DNA of 64,000 nucleotides from Micromonospora wenchangensis. GTDB lineage: Bacteria > Actinomycetota > Actinomycetes > Mycobacteriales > Micromonosporaceae. The notes under the pieces were generated by a model that made no database searches, had not been told where the DNA came from, and worked only from the letters and a program-made list of their open reading frames with translations. Location: contig NZ_MZMV01000028.1 in assembly GCF_002210435.1 (NCBI RefSeq), positions 1-64,000 on the forward strand, read 5' to 3'. The translations under genes were made by a program, and so were the position numbers. The first letter of the stretch is position 1, and each line of letters begins with the position of its first letter. Shown piece after piece: positions 43,101-52,279 of this stretch.

Positions 43101-46100
43101 CTGTCCGCCGCTTGCGCGGGTGAGGGTGATCTGGTTGCCGTGGCGGTCCCGGATGGACTGTAGTGGCGTGTTCTCCCCGAAGACGTAGACCATGCCGTCG
43201 GTGCGGACGAGGTCCCAGCCGTCGCCGTTCCAGCTCATCACCGCGTCGCGGAACGGTCCGGTGGTGTCGACGGCGGTGAACACCGCGTCGACCCAGCCGG
43301 TGCCGGGGCTGGTCCGCACGAGGTGGACCTTGCCGCTGTCCGGGAGGATCAGGTCGGCCTCGACGTACTCCTGCTTGGAGTTGATGAAGATGCCGTAGGT
43401 GAAGTTCGCGCCGATGCCGAACTCGCGGTTCTGGGTGTCGTTCTGCCGGTAGGTGCGGGTGATCGAGATGGGCAGCACGTCATTGACGGTCAGGTCGGTG
43501 TGTTCGTCGACGAACAGGCCGCTGGCCAGGTCGACCGGGTCGCCGCCGTCGTCGCCGTCCTCGCAGGGGCCGGTGCCGGCGGGGCGTTTGCCGCTGCCGT
43601 TGAACATCGCCCCGGTGAACTCCCAGACCCGCACGTCGGGGTCGGGCATGATCTGCCGGCCGTCGGGTGTGACGGTGCCGTGGCCGTAGATGTACCAGCC
43701 GGCCTGCGCGCCGGTGACCGCGCAGACGGCGGGGGTCTTCGCCGTGCCGGTGGGCTTCTTCGGGTACGACTTCACCGGCGTCTTGACGCAGGGCCGGCGG
43801 CCCGGGTCGTAGTCCCAGAAGTCGAGCCGGCTGCCGGGGGCGAGGCCCTGGGTGTTCGGGTAGATGATCTGGGCGCCCTCGGGCAGGATGACCGCGCCGC
43901 CCGGCTGCACGGTGAAGTAGACGGGGGTGCGTACCCCGGCCGGGAGTGGGAACGGCGGCTGGTCGACGGGCAGGGCGGTGATGGACAGTTCGGTGACCCG
44001 CTTGCCGGCCCGGTCGCGGATCACCGAGCCCTGGGGCAGCCGCACCTCGAAACCGGGGATGGCCGGGGTGGTGATGACGGTCTGCTTGCGGGTGGGTGAG
44101 GGGAAGCGGACGCTGTTGGCGGTGTCGAGGCGGGTCATCCAGATCGGGTAACCCAGCTCGGTGGTCTCCCCCGCCCGCAGGTCCACCCCGGTTTCGAAGC
44201 GGCCGAACGCCCGGCCGGGGCGGCTCGCCGTCTTCCCGTCGATGACCAGGACGTGGTGGCCGGCGGTGAGTCCGGTGAGCAGGAACCGGCCGGTGGCGTC
44301 GGTGCGGGTGCTGCGCCGGCCCACCGTGAGGGTGACGTCGGCGAGCGGCTGGCCGTTGAGCAGCAGGGCCTGCCCGGCGAGGGCGGTGACGCCCCGGTCG
44401 GCCCGCAGTGCCGGCTGGAGATGCCCGTAGGCGCCGGTGCGGTGGCTCGACCAGTCCTCGCCGGCGAGGTTGAACCGGTCCGGGGTCCATGCCTCGGTGG
44501 GGTCGCCGGCGGGCCGGGCCGGCGTCTGCGTCTTTCTCGCGGGTGCGACTGCGGTCGGCAGCCGCACCTCGCCGGTGATGGTGCCGACGGTGCCCGCCGA
44601 CGGGTCGACCAGGACGGTGTACGTGCCGGCCACCGGCAGGGTGACGGCGCTGAGGGTGCAGGTGTCGCCGCAGTACACGCTACTGCCGAGGTTCGTGCCG
44701 TCCGGTTTGCGGATGACGGCCGTGGCGTTGTAGCGGCTGTAGGTGCCGGCGGTCATCGCCACGGTGACCACCTGGCCGGCGCTGCCGGGGAAGGTGAGGG
44801 TGGCGTTCTGGCCGGGCACGGTGGTGGTCAGGGTGGCTGCCGCACCGCCGGGGGTGACGGCTGCGGTGGCGTCGGCCGGGACGTCGTAGACCTGGAGGAT
44901 GACCGCGCCGGTGTACATGGCGTCGGGGTTGAGCAGGATGCTGTACGTGCCGGCCACCGGCAGGGTGGTGACGTCGAAGAAGCACGTCGCCCCGCAGTAC
45001 GCGCTGCTGCCGAGGGTCGTGCCGTCCGGTTTGCGGATGACCGCCGTGGCGTTGTAGGTGCCGTAGCTGCCGGCGCTGCCCTGTACCGCGATGCGCTGCC
45101 CGGCGGTGCCGGGGAACGACAGCACCGCGTTCTGGCCGGGGCCTGCGGTGGTGAGGGTGACCGCGCTGCCGCCCGGGGTCGTGCCGGCGGCCGCGTCGGC
45201 GGGGACGTCGTAGATCCGCAGGGAGACCGTGCCGGTGTACATGGTGTCGGGGTTGAGCAGGATGCTGTACGTGCCGGCCACCGGCAGGGTGGTGACGTCG
45301 AAGAAGCACGTCGCCCCGCAGTACGCGCTGCCGGTCAGGTTCGACCCGTCCGGCTTGCGCACGATCGCCGTCGCGTTGTAGGTGCCGTACGTACCGCCGC
45401 TGCCCTGCACCACGATCCGCTGACCCGCCGCGCCGGTGAAGGACAGCACCGCGTTCTGCCCCGGCGCGCTGGTGGTCACCGCCACGGCCGGGCCGCCGAC
45501 GGTGGCACCGACCGTCGTGTCCGTCGGTACGTCGTGGACCCGGAGGGTCACCGCGCCGGTGTACAGGGCGTCCGGGTTGAGCAGGATGCTGTACGTGCCG
45601 GCCACCGGCAGGGTGGTGGTGTCGAAGAAGCACGACGCCCCGCAGTACGTGCTGCCGGTCAGGTTCGACCCGTCCGGCTTACGGATGATCGCCGTCGCGT
45701 TGTAGGTGCCGTACGTACCGCCGCTGCCCTGCACCACGATCCGCTGACCCGCCGCGCCGGTGAAGGACAGCACCGCGTTCTGGCCGGGGGCGGTGGTGGT
45801 GAGGGTGACGCCGGCTCCGCCGGGGGCCGTGTCGGCGGTGACGTCGGCCGGCACGTCGTGGACCCGTACGGTGAGCGCGCCGGTGTAGGTGGATGCCGGG
45901 TCGATCAGGATGCTGTACGTGCCGGTGACCGGGAGCACCGTCGTGTCGAACAGGCACGTCGCCCCGCAGTACGTGCTGCCGGTCAGGTTCGACCCGTCCG
46001 GCTTGCGGATGATCGCCGTCGCGTTGTAGGTGCCGTACGTACCGCCGGTGCCCTGCACCAGGATCCGCTGTCCGGCGGTGCCGGGGAACGTCACCACGGC

Positions 46101-49100
46101 GTTCTGGCCGGGGCTGACGGTGGTGACGGTGACCGGGTCGCCCCCGGGGGTGGTGCTGACGGTGGCGTCGACGGGCACGTCGAACACCTGCGTGGTGAGG
46201 CCGCCGACGGCCGCCGCCGCCGGGTCGACCAGCACCGTCCAGGTGCCGGTGGTGGTCAGCGGCACCGAGCTGAACGAGCAGCTCGTGGTGCAGGAGGAGG
46301 AGTTGACGGTGCTGCCGTTGGGTGCGCGCAGCGTCGCGGTGACGCTGCCGCCGCCGAACGCGCCGGCGGTGAGGCTGACGGTGACGACCTGCCCGGCGGT
46401 GCCGGGGAACGACACGACGGCGTTCTGGCCCGGCACGGTGGTGGTCACCGACACCGCCGCCCCACCGGGGGTGGTGCTCGCGGTGGTGTCGGCGGGCACG
46501 GCGTACACCCGGGCGGTGAGCGTCCCGACGGCGGTCGTCCTCGGGTCGACCAGCAGGGTGTAGGTGCCGTCGACCGGCAGGGTGGTGGTGTCCAGGAAGC
46601 ACGACGTGCCGCAGGAGGTGTTCGACACGACGGTGCCGCCGTCGGGACGCCGCAGCGTCACCGCCGCCTCGGACGAGCCGAACGTCCCACCGGACAACTG
46701 CACCGCCACCCGCTGCCCCGCGCCCGCCGGGAACGACACGACCGCGTTCTGCCCCGGCACGGTGGTGGTCACCGACACCGCCGCCCCACCGGGGGTGGTG
46801 CTCGCGGTGGTGTCGGCGGGCACGGCGTGCACCTTGACGGTGATGGCGCCGACGACCGTGCCCTTCGGGTCGACCAGCACGGTGTACGTGCCGGCCACCG
46901 GCAGCGCGGCGGTGTCGAGGAAGCACGACGTGCCGCAGGAGGTGTTCGACACGACGGTGCTGCCGTCAGGGCGACGCAGCGTCACCGCCGCCTCGGACGA
47001 GCCGAACGTCCCACCGGACAACTGCACCGCCACCCGCTGCCCCGCGCCCGCCGGGAACGACACGACCGCGTTCTGCCCCGGCACGGTGGTGGTCACCGAC
47101 ACCGCCGCCCCACCGGGGGTGGTGTTGGCGACCGCGTCGTTGGGCAGGTCGTAGACGCGGGCGGTGATCGCGCCGAGGGTGGTGCCGGTCGGGTTGACCA
47201 GCACGGTGTAGGTGCCGCTGGTCGGGAGGGTGACCGCGTTGAACGAGCAGCTGGTGCCGCAGTAGTTCTCGCTGACCACGGTGGAGCCGTCCGGCGCGCG
47301 CAGGGTCACGCCGGCGTCGTAGGTGCCGAAGGTGCCGCCGCTGAGGGTGACCGAGACGACCTGCCCGGCCGTGCCGGGGAAGGCGATTGCCGCGTTCTGG
47401 CCCGGGACGGTGGTGGTCACCGACACGGCCGCCCCACCGGGGCTGGTGGTCGCCGAGGCGTCGGCCGGCACGTTGTGCACCTGGACGGTGGCCTGGCCGA
47501 GGTAGGTGGTGTCCGGGTTGAGCAGGATGGTGTAGGTGCCGTCGACCGGGAGGGTCACCGTGTCGAAGAAACACGACCCGCCGCAGTACGCGCTGCCGGT
47601 CAACGTCGACCCGTCCGGCTTACGCACCACCGCCGACGCGTTGTACGTGCCGTACGTGCCACCGGTGAACTGCACCGACACCCGCTGCCCGGCGGTGCCG
47701 GCGAACGCGACCACGGCGTTCTGCCCCGGGACGGTGGTGGTGACGGTGACCGGGGCGCCGCCCGGGCTGGCGGTCGCCGTGGCGTCCGCCGGCACCGGGT
47801 GGATCTGCACCGCGGCTTGGCCGACGGTGACCCCGTCGGGGTTGAGCAGGATGGTGTAGGTGCCGTCGACCGGGAGGGTCACCGTGTCGAAGAAACACGA
47901 CCCGCCGCAGTACGCGCTGCCGGTCAACGTCGACCCGTCCGGCTTACGCACCACCGCCGACGCGTTGTACGTGCCGTACGTGCCACCGGTGAACTGCACC
48001 GACACCCGCTGCCCGGCGGTGCCGGCGAACGCGACCACGGCGTTCTGCCCGACGGTGGTGCTCACGGTGACCGCGCCGGCCCCGGGGGTGGCGGTCGCCG
48101 TCGTGTCGGCCGGGACGTCGTGGACCTGCACGGTGACCGCGCCGACGTAGCTGGTGTCGGGGTTGACCAGGATGGTGTAGGTGCCGTCGACGGGTAGCAC
48201 CGTGGTCTCGAAGAGGCACGACTGGCCGCAGTATCCGCTGCCGGTCAGGTTGGTGCCGTCCGGTTTGCGCACCACCGCCGATGCGTTGTAGGTGCCGTAC
48301 GTTCCGCCGGTGAGTTGGACGAGGACCCGCTGGCCGGCGGTGCCGGGGAACGAGATGACGCTGTTCTGGCCGGGCACCGTCGTGGTCGCCGTGACCTGCG
48401 GGCCGCCGGGTGTGGTGGCCGCCGTGGCGTCGGCCGGCACGTCGTACACCTGGACGGTGATCGCCCCGGTGGTGGCGGCCTGCGGGTCGACGACGAGGGT
48501 GTACGTGCCCTGGGTCGGCAGCACTGTGGTGTCGAGGAAACAGGCGGTGCCGCAGGAGCCGTTGGAGACGACCGTGCCGCCGCCCGGCTTGCGCAGCGTC
48601 ACGGCGGCGTTGTAGGTGCCGTAGGTGCCACCGCCGAGTTTGACCGAGACCCGCTGTCCGGTGCTGCCGGCGAAGGTCACGGCGGCGTTCTGCCCGGGCA
48701 CGGTGGTGGTGACGGTGACCGCGTCGCCGCCGGCCGTGGTGTCGGCCGTGGCGTCGGCCGGCACGTCCCGTACGGTCGCGGAGATCGAGCCGGTGGCCGT
48801 GCTCGCCGCCGCGAGCAGCAGCGTGTACGTGCCCGCCGTATGAGCCGTGACCGTGTCGATGAAGCCGGTGGCCCCGACGCACCCGGCCGACGTCGCGGTA
48901 CGCCCGAACGGGTCGAGGAGTTTGGCGGTGGAGATGCCGCAGGAGCCGAAGGTGCCGTCGGCGAGTTGCACGCTCGCCCGTTGTCCTTCGGTCAGGTCGA
49001 ACACGACCAGCGCGATGTCGCCCGCGCTGGGGATCGGCACGGAGGCGGTGACGCCGAGCGCGACCCGGGCGGTGTGCGCCACGTCGGCCACGGTGTAGGG

Positions 49101-49895
49101 GGCGGGCACGACGAACACGTCGGCGGCGCTCTGCCCGCTGCCGTGGGCGGTGCGGACGCCGACGCGGCCGGAGGCGACGCCGGTGGGGACCTCGACGGTC
49201 AGGTTGCCTGCGGCGACGGTCGAGGTGAAGGCGCGGGTGCGGTTGAGGGTGACGGCGTTGTCGGCGGTCTGGGCGGCGAAGCCGGTGCCGGCGACGGTGA
49301 CGGTGCTGCCGGGTGTCACGACGGAGGGCGTCACGGCGGTGACGGTGGGCGCGGACTCGTCGGGTCCGGTGACCACGAAGGACTGTGGGCTGGTCGCGGT
49401 GACCCCGCCGACGGTGACGGTGACCAGGCCGGTGGTCGCTGCGGCGGGGACCCGTGCGACCAGACGCCGGCCGGTGGCTGTGGTGACGGTGGCGGGGACG
49501 CCGTTGAACGCGACGGTGTTCTCGGTCGCCACGGTGGAGAAGCAGCCGCCCTCCAGGGTCACCTCGGTGCCGACGGCGGCGCGGGCCGGCACCACCGACA
49601 GCAGGGCCAGGGCGGGGGTGCCGTCGTTGCTGACCGAGGTGGTGTTGCCGGTGGGGTCGTACCGGTAGCGGGCGGTCCGGCCGCCCTGGTCCTGCACCCC
49701 GGCCAGTTGTCCGGCGGCGTCGTAGGCGTAGCCGATGGAGTCGCAGGAGACCGAGGCCGGGACCATGTCCGGCAGGTCCGCCCCGACGGCGAAGGCCAGC
49801 AGCAGGACGAGGGTGGCGAGCGTCGCGGTGGAACGCAGCCGGGCACCTGCCCAGACCCTCGATCGGATGGTGCGGCGGTCGAGCGGTCCCGACAT
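40176..49895 (-). CDS. Giant RHS/YD-repeat polymorphic toxin
   Basis: 3239 residues from the ATG at 49895 (GAGGAGG upstream; a start at 49976 is less likely). Order: signal/anchor helix (about 20-42), a lone YD repeat, two IPT/TIG domains (about 88-262), fourteen tandem 108-residue PPC-like domains with a Cys pair each (about 262-1775), a carboxypeptidase-regulatory-like domain (about 1830-1910), a DUF6531 head (DLTVNDVLPISITRTYRQND, about 2110), YD repeats (about 2255-2900) and the RHS core end NLYTYALNDPVNLSDPNG (about 3040). A glycine-rich hydrophobic hairpin follows, then a toxin tail from about 3107 (FERGLAIEAKLGG, SFPTIDRFANGTATSIKSVDL). That tail resembles the PD-(D/E)XK nuclease toxins of contact-dependent inhibition systems. 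It is probably exported and kills neighbouring cells. Confidence 0.93.
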   Translation of the reverse strand: MSGPLDRRTIRSRVWAGARLRSTATLATLVLLLAFAVGADLPDMVPASVSCDSIGYAYDAAGQLAGVQDQGGRTARYRYDPTGNTTSVSNDGTPALALLSVVPARAAVGTEVTLEGGCFSTVATENTVAFNGVPATVTTATGRRLVARVPAAATTGLVTVTVGGVTATSPQSFVVTGPDESAPTVTAVTPSVVTPGSTVTVAGTGFAAQTADNAVTLNRTRAFTSTVAAGNLTVEVPTGVASGRVGVRTAHGSGQSAADVFVVPAPYTVADVAHTARVALGVTASVPIPSAGDIALVVFDLTEGQRASVQLADGTFGSCGISTAKLLDPFGRTATSAGCVGATGFIDTVTAHTAGTYTLLLAAASTATGSISATVRDVPADATADTTAGGDAVTVTTTVPGQNAAVTFAGSTGQRVSVKLGGGTYGTYNAAVTLRKPGGGTVVSNGSCGTACFLDTTVLPTQGTYTLVVDPQAATTGAITVQVYDVPADATAATTPGGPQVTATTTVPGQNSVISFPGTAGQRVLVQLTGGTYGTYNASAVVRKPDGTNLTGSGYCGQSCLFETTVLPVDGTYTILVNPDTSYVGAVTVQVHDVPADTTATATPGAGAVTVSTTVGQNAVVAFAGTAGQRVSVQFTGGTYGTYNASAVVRKPDGSTLTGSAYCGGSCFFDTVTLPVDGTYTILLNPDGVTVGQAAVQIHPVPADATATASPGGAPVTVTTTVPGQNAVVAFAGTAGQRVSVQFTGGTYGTYNASAVVRKPDGSTLTGSAYCGGSCFFDTVTLPVDGTYTILLNPDTTYLGQATVQVHNVPADASATTSPGGAAVSVTTTVPGQNAAIAFPGTAGQVVSVTLSGGTFGTYDAGVTLRAPDGSTVVSENYCGTSCSFNAVTLPTSGTYTVLVNPTGTTLGAITARVYDLPNDAVANTTPGGAAVSVTTTVPGQNAVVSFPAGAGQRVAVQLSGGTFGSSEAAVTLRRPDGSTVVSNTSCGTSCFLDTAALPVAGTYTVLVDPKGTVVGAITVKVHAVPADTTASTTPGGAAVSVTTTVPGQNAVVSFPAGAGQRVAVQLSGGTFGSSEAAVTLRRPDGGTVVSNTSCGTSCFLDTTTLPVDGTYTLLVDPRTTAVGTLTARVYAVPADTTASTTPGGAAVSVTTTVPGQNAVVSFPGTAGQVVTVSLTAGAFGGGSVTATLRAPNGSTVNSSSCTTSCSFSSVPLTTTGTWTVLVDPAAAAVGGLTTQVFDVPVDATVSTTPGGDPVTVTTVSPGQNAVVTFPGTAGQRILVQGTGGTYGTYNATAIIRKPDGSNLTGSTYCGATCLFDTTVLPVTGTYSILIDPASTYTGALTVRVHDVPADVTADTAPGGAGVTLTTTAPGQNAVLSFTGAAGQRIVVQGSGGTYGTYNATAIIRKPDGSNLTGSTYCGASCFFDTTTLPVAGTYSILLNPDALYTGAVTLRVHDVPTDTTVGATVGGPAVAVTTSAPGQNAVLSFTGAAGQRIVVQGSGGTYGTYNATAIVRKPDGSNLTGSAYCGATCFFDVTTLPVAGTYSILLNPDTMYTGTVSLRIYDVPADAAAGTTPGGSAVTLTTAGPGQNAVLSFPGTAGQRIAVQGSAGSYGTYNATAVIRKPDGTTLGSSAYCGATCFFDVTTLPVAGTYSILLNPDAMYTGAVILQVYDVPADATAAVTPGGAAATLTTTVPGQNATLTFPGSAGQVVTVAMTAGTYSRYNATAVIRKPDGTNLGSSVYCGDTCTLSAVTLPVAGTYTVLVDPSAGTVGTITGEVRLPTAVAPARKTQTPARPAGDPTEAWTPDRFNLAGEDWSSHRTGAYGHLQPALRADRGVTALAGQALLLNGQPLADVTLTVGRRSTRTDATGRFLLTGLTAGHHVLVIDGKTASRPGRAFGRFETGVDLRAGETTELGYPIWMTRLDTANSVRFPSPTRKQTVITTPAIPGFEVRLPQGSVIRDRAGKRVTELSITALPVDQPPFPLPAGVRTPVYFTVQPGGAVILPEGAQIIYPNTQGLAPGSRLDFWDYDPGRRPCVKTPVKSYPKKPTGTAKTPAVCAVTGAQAGWYIYGHGTVTPDGRQIMPDPDVRVWEFTGAMFNGSGKRPAGTGPCEDGDDGGDPVDLASGLFVDEHTDLTVNDVLPISITRTYRQNDTQNREFGIGANFTYGIFINSKQEYVEADLILPDSGKVHLVRTSPGTGWVDAVFTAVDTTGPFRDAVMSWNGDGWDLVRTDGMVYVFGENTPLQSIRDRHGNQITLTRASGGQAGDITQITSPNGRWIKLSYTAGRVTRAQDNAGRAVQYGYDSAGRLTTVTSPGGRTTTYTYDTAHRMTTVTDARGITYLTNSYDSAGRVASQTMPGGVTYGFTYTTDSAGKVVKTAVTEPDGSIRETRFDTAGRVTTETTAAGTAHARTSTTTRDPATHLPTALVDPYGRRTTLGYGSNGQLTGLTTLAGTAAAQSATLTAGGPYRQLTSVTDDQGRTTRMQYDDRGDLTAATDAAGRTRHYTYNTAGQVTAFTDPLGNTTRYTYEHGDLVAVTDPLGRTTRSFVDAVGRPVAVTDANGVLEQVRYDPDNQVVTSTDGLGRATTFSYDGNGNLTTVTDARGNSTSIAYDSSDRPVTVTDPRGKQAHQTYDVLGRVVSATDRRGKTTVTGYDVLGRTTFIGYGATAGPTYESTRQFSYDTLDRLTTITDSTGGPLTLGWNDLDQVVSVTGPTGTVGYSYDAAGRRSAMTVPGQPAVSYSYDPTGLIEQITQGGTTATWHRDAAGRTTRVDQAGVTARYAYDAASQLTRLSYETTGGVPIGDLRYGYDGTGRVADLTGSLAQVTVPATGPTASYDAANRLTGRGAQTFSYDDEGNLTGDGVRGYTWNARGELTGVTGPGLTTAYGYDAAGRLANRTAAGATTTFGYDGPNLVREQTGTAVADRLTAGLDQTLTRTDAAGTRVPATDPLGSVLGLADSAGTLTTRYTYDPFGAVTTSGATSGNTQGFTGRERDADTGLTYHRARWYSPETGRFLSQDPAGFGGGSTNLYTYALNDPVNLSDPNGDCPICVPILIGALIGGASSVGIGAGLAALTGRKYSMGDALKDFAIGGALGALTGGLGAYLKAGSSVWKLNQFERGLAIEAKLGGNLPRSFPTIDRFANGTATSIKSVDLTAKSYQSASQLTSRLQGYVDKAAGFAKSNPVTWDGVTIRPGQVAARELEIAVQRGAATSAQQNALNQIVQYGAQKGVTVRIIPIR
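44570..49110 (-). repeat. 14 tandem 324-bp coding repeats
   Basis: Each unit encodes about 108 residues of the form PGQNAVVxFxGTAGQRVxV ... YCGxxCFxDTxxLPVxGTYT ... VxDVPADxTAxTTPGG. The first copy is divergent. Neighbours 4/5, 7/8 and 10-13 (counting from the N terminus) are nearly identical, a sign of recent duplication or gene conversion. The array creates long false reading frames on both strands. Confidence 0.9.
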
Positions 49896-50501
49896 GCTGC
49901 CTCCTCGGACGCAACTTCTGGTCGCAAGATAGGCGAGATCCATCAACCGAAGTAGATGGCGGGGTGAACAGCGCACCCCCCGGCTGGATCACCCACGGTG
50001 ATCGGGCCTTCTACCGGCAGAAACGGTTTGTGGCCCCACCGGGGGTGTCAGCTATAGGACAGTTGATTGTGTAGTCCGATCACGGGCAAAAGTGGGCAGG
50101 TCAGGGCCCCTGTCGATTGATGAGGGATAGTCAGCACTGGCACCGTATGCGGCGCGAACGGTCGACGTGTCGGCTCGGAGGGGATATAGGGCATGCAGCG
50201 CGACACCCGTGCATCCTCGACCGGCCGCGGCCGACGTCCGGGCAGCACCACCGCGCGGCACCGGACAGCAGGCGGCCGGTCGACAGTGGTGTGACGTCGC
50301 CGCCTCGTCCGCATATCCCAGTGTCGATAATTGCGTCGACACCTGGGAGCAGCGAAGCCGGGCAGCGCTGAATCCGGTTTCCGACAGCACGATCTGAGCC
50401 GACCGCTCCCGGCTGGCAGGGCATTCACCAGCACCAAAGCGTAATGTGATGAATGACTCGTTGCGTACGTGTGACCGGCCTGGATCGAAGGAGTCCGCAC
50501 C
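49896..50501. other. Divergent intergenic region
   Basis: About 600 bp between the RHS toxin and the orphan binding protein. It contains the perfect palindrome GATCACC-CAC-GGTGATC at 49987-50003, about 90 nt upstream of the toxin start and a candidate operator. Frames here look non-coding. No clear -35/-10 pair was found. Confidence 0.5.
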
Positions 50502-51716
50502 ATGCCCGAGCAGTATTCGCGGCGCTCCTTCCTCAGCGGGGTGCTGACCTGTGGCGCAGTGAGCGCCGCGGCGGTCTACCTGCTGCCGGGCGGACATCGC
50601 CCGCCACCGGTCGAGCTTCGGCTCGCCACCGGCGCCGACCCCACCGGGGCACGGAAGCTGCTGCTGGACATGTGGAACCAGGCCAACCCCGACACCCCCG
50701 CCCGGTTCACCGACGAGGTCGAGGGCGGTTCCGGCGACGAGCGCACGAGGCTGTTGACGGCGGCCCGGAACGGCAGTGCCGACATCCTCAACCTCGACGT
50801 CGTCGACATCCCCGAGTTCGCCGCGCAGAAGCTGATAACCCCGATCAGGTTGACCGACCCGAACTTCCTGGCGTCGGTACGGAATCTCCACCAGGTCGAC
50901 GACACCCCGAACAGCTACTGGGCCGCGCCGCTCAACACCGACGTCGGCATGCTGTTCTGGCGCAACCCCGGGGCCGACCAGCCCGACGAGGTGAACTTGT
51001 CGGTCGTGCTCGACACCGTCGCCGGCAAGGACTCGTTCGTCGGGCAACTGCGCCCCAACTCGTCGAACTACAACGAGGGTTTCCTGGTCAACATCCTGGA
51101 GCACGCCCTGTCGGTGAACCCTGACCTGCTCAGCTCGACAGGTGAGCTCCTGTTCGAGCTGAAACCCTGGCAGCGGGCGCTGCAACCGTTGCGGGCGGCC
51201 ATCGGGGCCGGGAAGGTCCGGCTCTCCAGCGACGAGAACGCGAGCCTGGAGACGTTCGTCGCGGACAAGCCGACGTTCATGCGCAACTGGCCGGTCAAGT
51301 ACCGCGAACTCCAACAGCGTAAGGACCCTGACCTGTTGACCGGAAGAATCAAGGTGTACCCGCTGAAGTCCGGGGTGCTCGGCGGCCAGAGCCTCGCCCT
51401 GGCGCGCACGTGCCCCCACCCCGAGCAGGCTCGGCGGTTCATCGACTTCATGACCGGCACGGCGGCCCAGAAGGTCCTCGCCGGGCACGGCTTCGCCCCG
51501 ACCCTGGCCGAGGCGTACAACGACAGGAACCTCCAGGCGGTCATCCCGCATCTGGAGGCACTACGCGGTGCGGTGGAGAATGCCCGGCCCCGGCCGATGC
51601 ACCCGGGATACCGCACGTTCGCCGAGGTGTTCGTCGACCACACCGCCCGGATGCTGCGCGGTGAGTCCGACCTGACCTCGGAGTTCATCGCCGCCATGAA
51701 GGCGGCGCTCGCGTGA
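50502..51716 (+). CDS. Orphan Tat-exported substrate-binding protein
   Basis: 404 residues with AAGGAG before the ATG. SRRSFLSGVLTCGAVSAAAV is a twin-arginine signal; Cys17 might be lipidated but the lipobox is poor. The mature part has the family-1 solute-binding pattern (GTAAQKVLAGHGFAPTLAEA, HPEQARRFIDFMTG). No permease or ATPase lies nearby. The next gene, 25 nt on, encodes a small membrane protein. Orphan binding proteins of this sort can serve as sensors or partners of shared transporters; which applies is unknown. Confidence 0.85.
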   Translation: MPEQYSRRSFLSGVLTCGAVSAAAVYLLPGGHRPPPVELRLATGADPTGARKLLLDMWNQANPDTPARFTDEVEGGSGDERTRLLTAARNGSADILNLDVVDIPEFAAQKLITPIRLTDPNFLASVRNLHQVDDTPNSYWAAPLNTDVGMLFWRNPGADQPDEVNLSVVLDTVAGKDSFVGQLRPNSSNYNEGFLVNILEHALSVNPDLLSSTGELLFELKPWQRALQPLRAAIGAGKVRLSSDENASLETFVADKPTFMRNWPVKYRELQQRKDPDLLTGRIKVYPLKSGVLGGQSLALARTCPHPEQARRFIDFMTGTAAQKVLAGHGFAPTLAEAYNDRNLQAVIPHLEALRGAVENARPRPMHPGYRTFAEVFVDHTARMLRGESDLTSEFIAAMKAALA

Positions 51717-51741
51717 CCGCAGACCGGGTGGAGGAGGGTCC

Positions 51742-52110
51742 GTGAAGGTCGAGCCGTGGCAGGTGCCGATCCTGGTGATGGCCGGCATCATCCTGGCGGA
51801 GCTGGTGATCAGGGTGATCCCGCGCCGTTGGACGGCGCACCTGGCCAAGCAGCAGGTCCGCACGGTGGCGCTCGGCGGGTTGGCGGTCCTGGTCATCGTC
51901 GTCGGGGTATTGGCGCTCGGCCCGGACCTGGCCGACCAGATCGCCAGTGTGGCGGCGGCCGTGGCCGGGTTGGTCGCGCTCTGGCTGACCTACCGGTCGT
52001 ACCAGTTGCAGACCGCCACGAGCCCGGACGCCGCGGCCACGGTCGGGCCGGCGCGGGACGCCGCCGGGCCGGAGGCCGCGGGCACCACGGGTCAGCCGCC
52101 CGGTCGGTGA
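51742..52110 (+). CDS. Small membrane protein, function unknown
   Basis: 122 residues from a GTG with GGAGGGTCC upstream. Three hydrophobic segments (PILVMAGIILAELVIRVI, TVALGGLAVLVIVVGVLAL, IASVAAAVAGLVALWLTYRS) and a hydrophilic Ala/Gly-rich tail. The last helix plus YRSYQLQ resembles the membrane parts of small proteins found beside STAND ATPases, such as the one at 29983 here. It probably forms one unit with the orphan binding protein. Confidence 0.7.
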   Translation: MKVEPWQVPILVMAGIILAELVIRVIPRRWTAHLAKQQVRTVALGGLAVLVIVVGVLALGPDLADQIASVAAAVAGLVALWLTYRSYQLQTATSPDAAATVGPARDAAGPEAAGTTGQPPGR

Positions 52111-52279
52111 GCGGTCGTCGCGTCGGCGGACCGGTGCTCCCCGGGCGGCGTCGGCGGGCACCGGCCAGATCGCTCGGGTCAGTTCCGGGGTAGGTCGACA
52201 CCGCTGCCAGCAGGTCGTGTCGTGCTCCGGCAGGTGCCCGTACGCCAGCCCCGTCAGGCAGGTGTCGGTCGCCCGCGGA

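Noticed and set aside
44253-48197. Very long plus-strand frame of about 1300 codons
   Set aside because: It is produced by the GC-rich 324-bp repeats of the RHS gene read in antisense; the product is low-complexity and repeats with the same period.
47944-49992. Second long minus-strand frame within the RHS gene
   Set aside because: It is an alternative frame of the same repeats, rich in Arg, His and Pro, with no signal or domain.
50048-50503. Minus-strand frames upstream of the orphan binding protein
   Set aside because: They cover the divergent promoter region, have no recognisable product and no ribosome-binding site.
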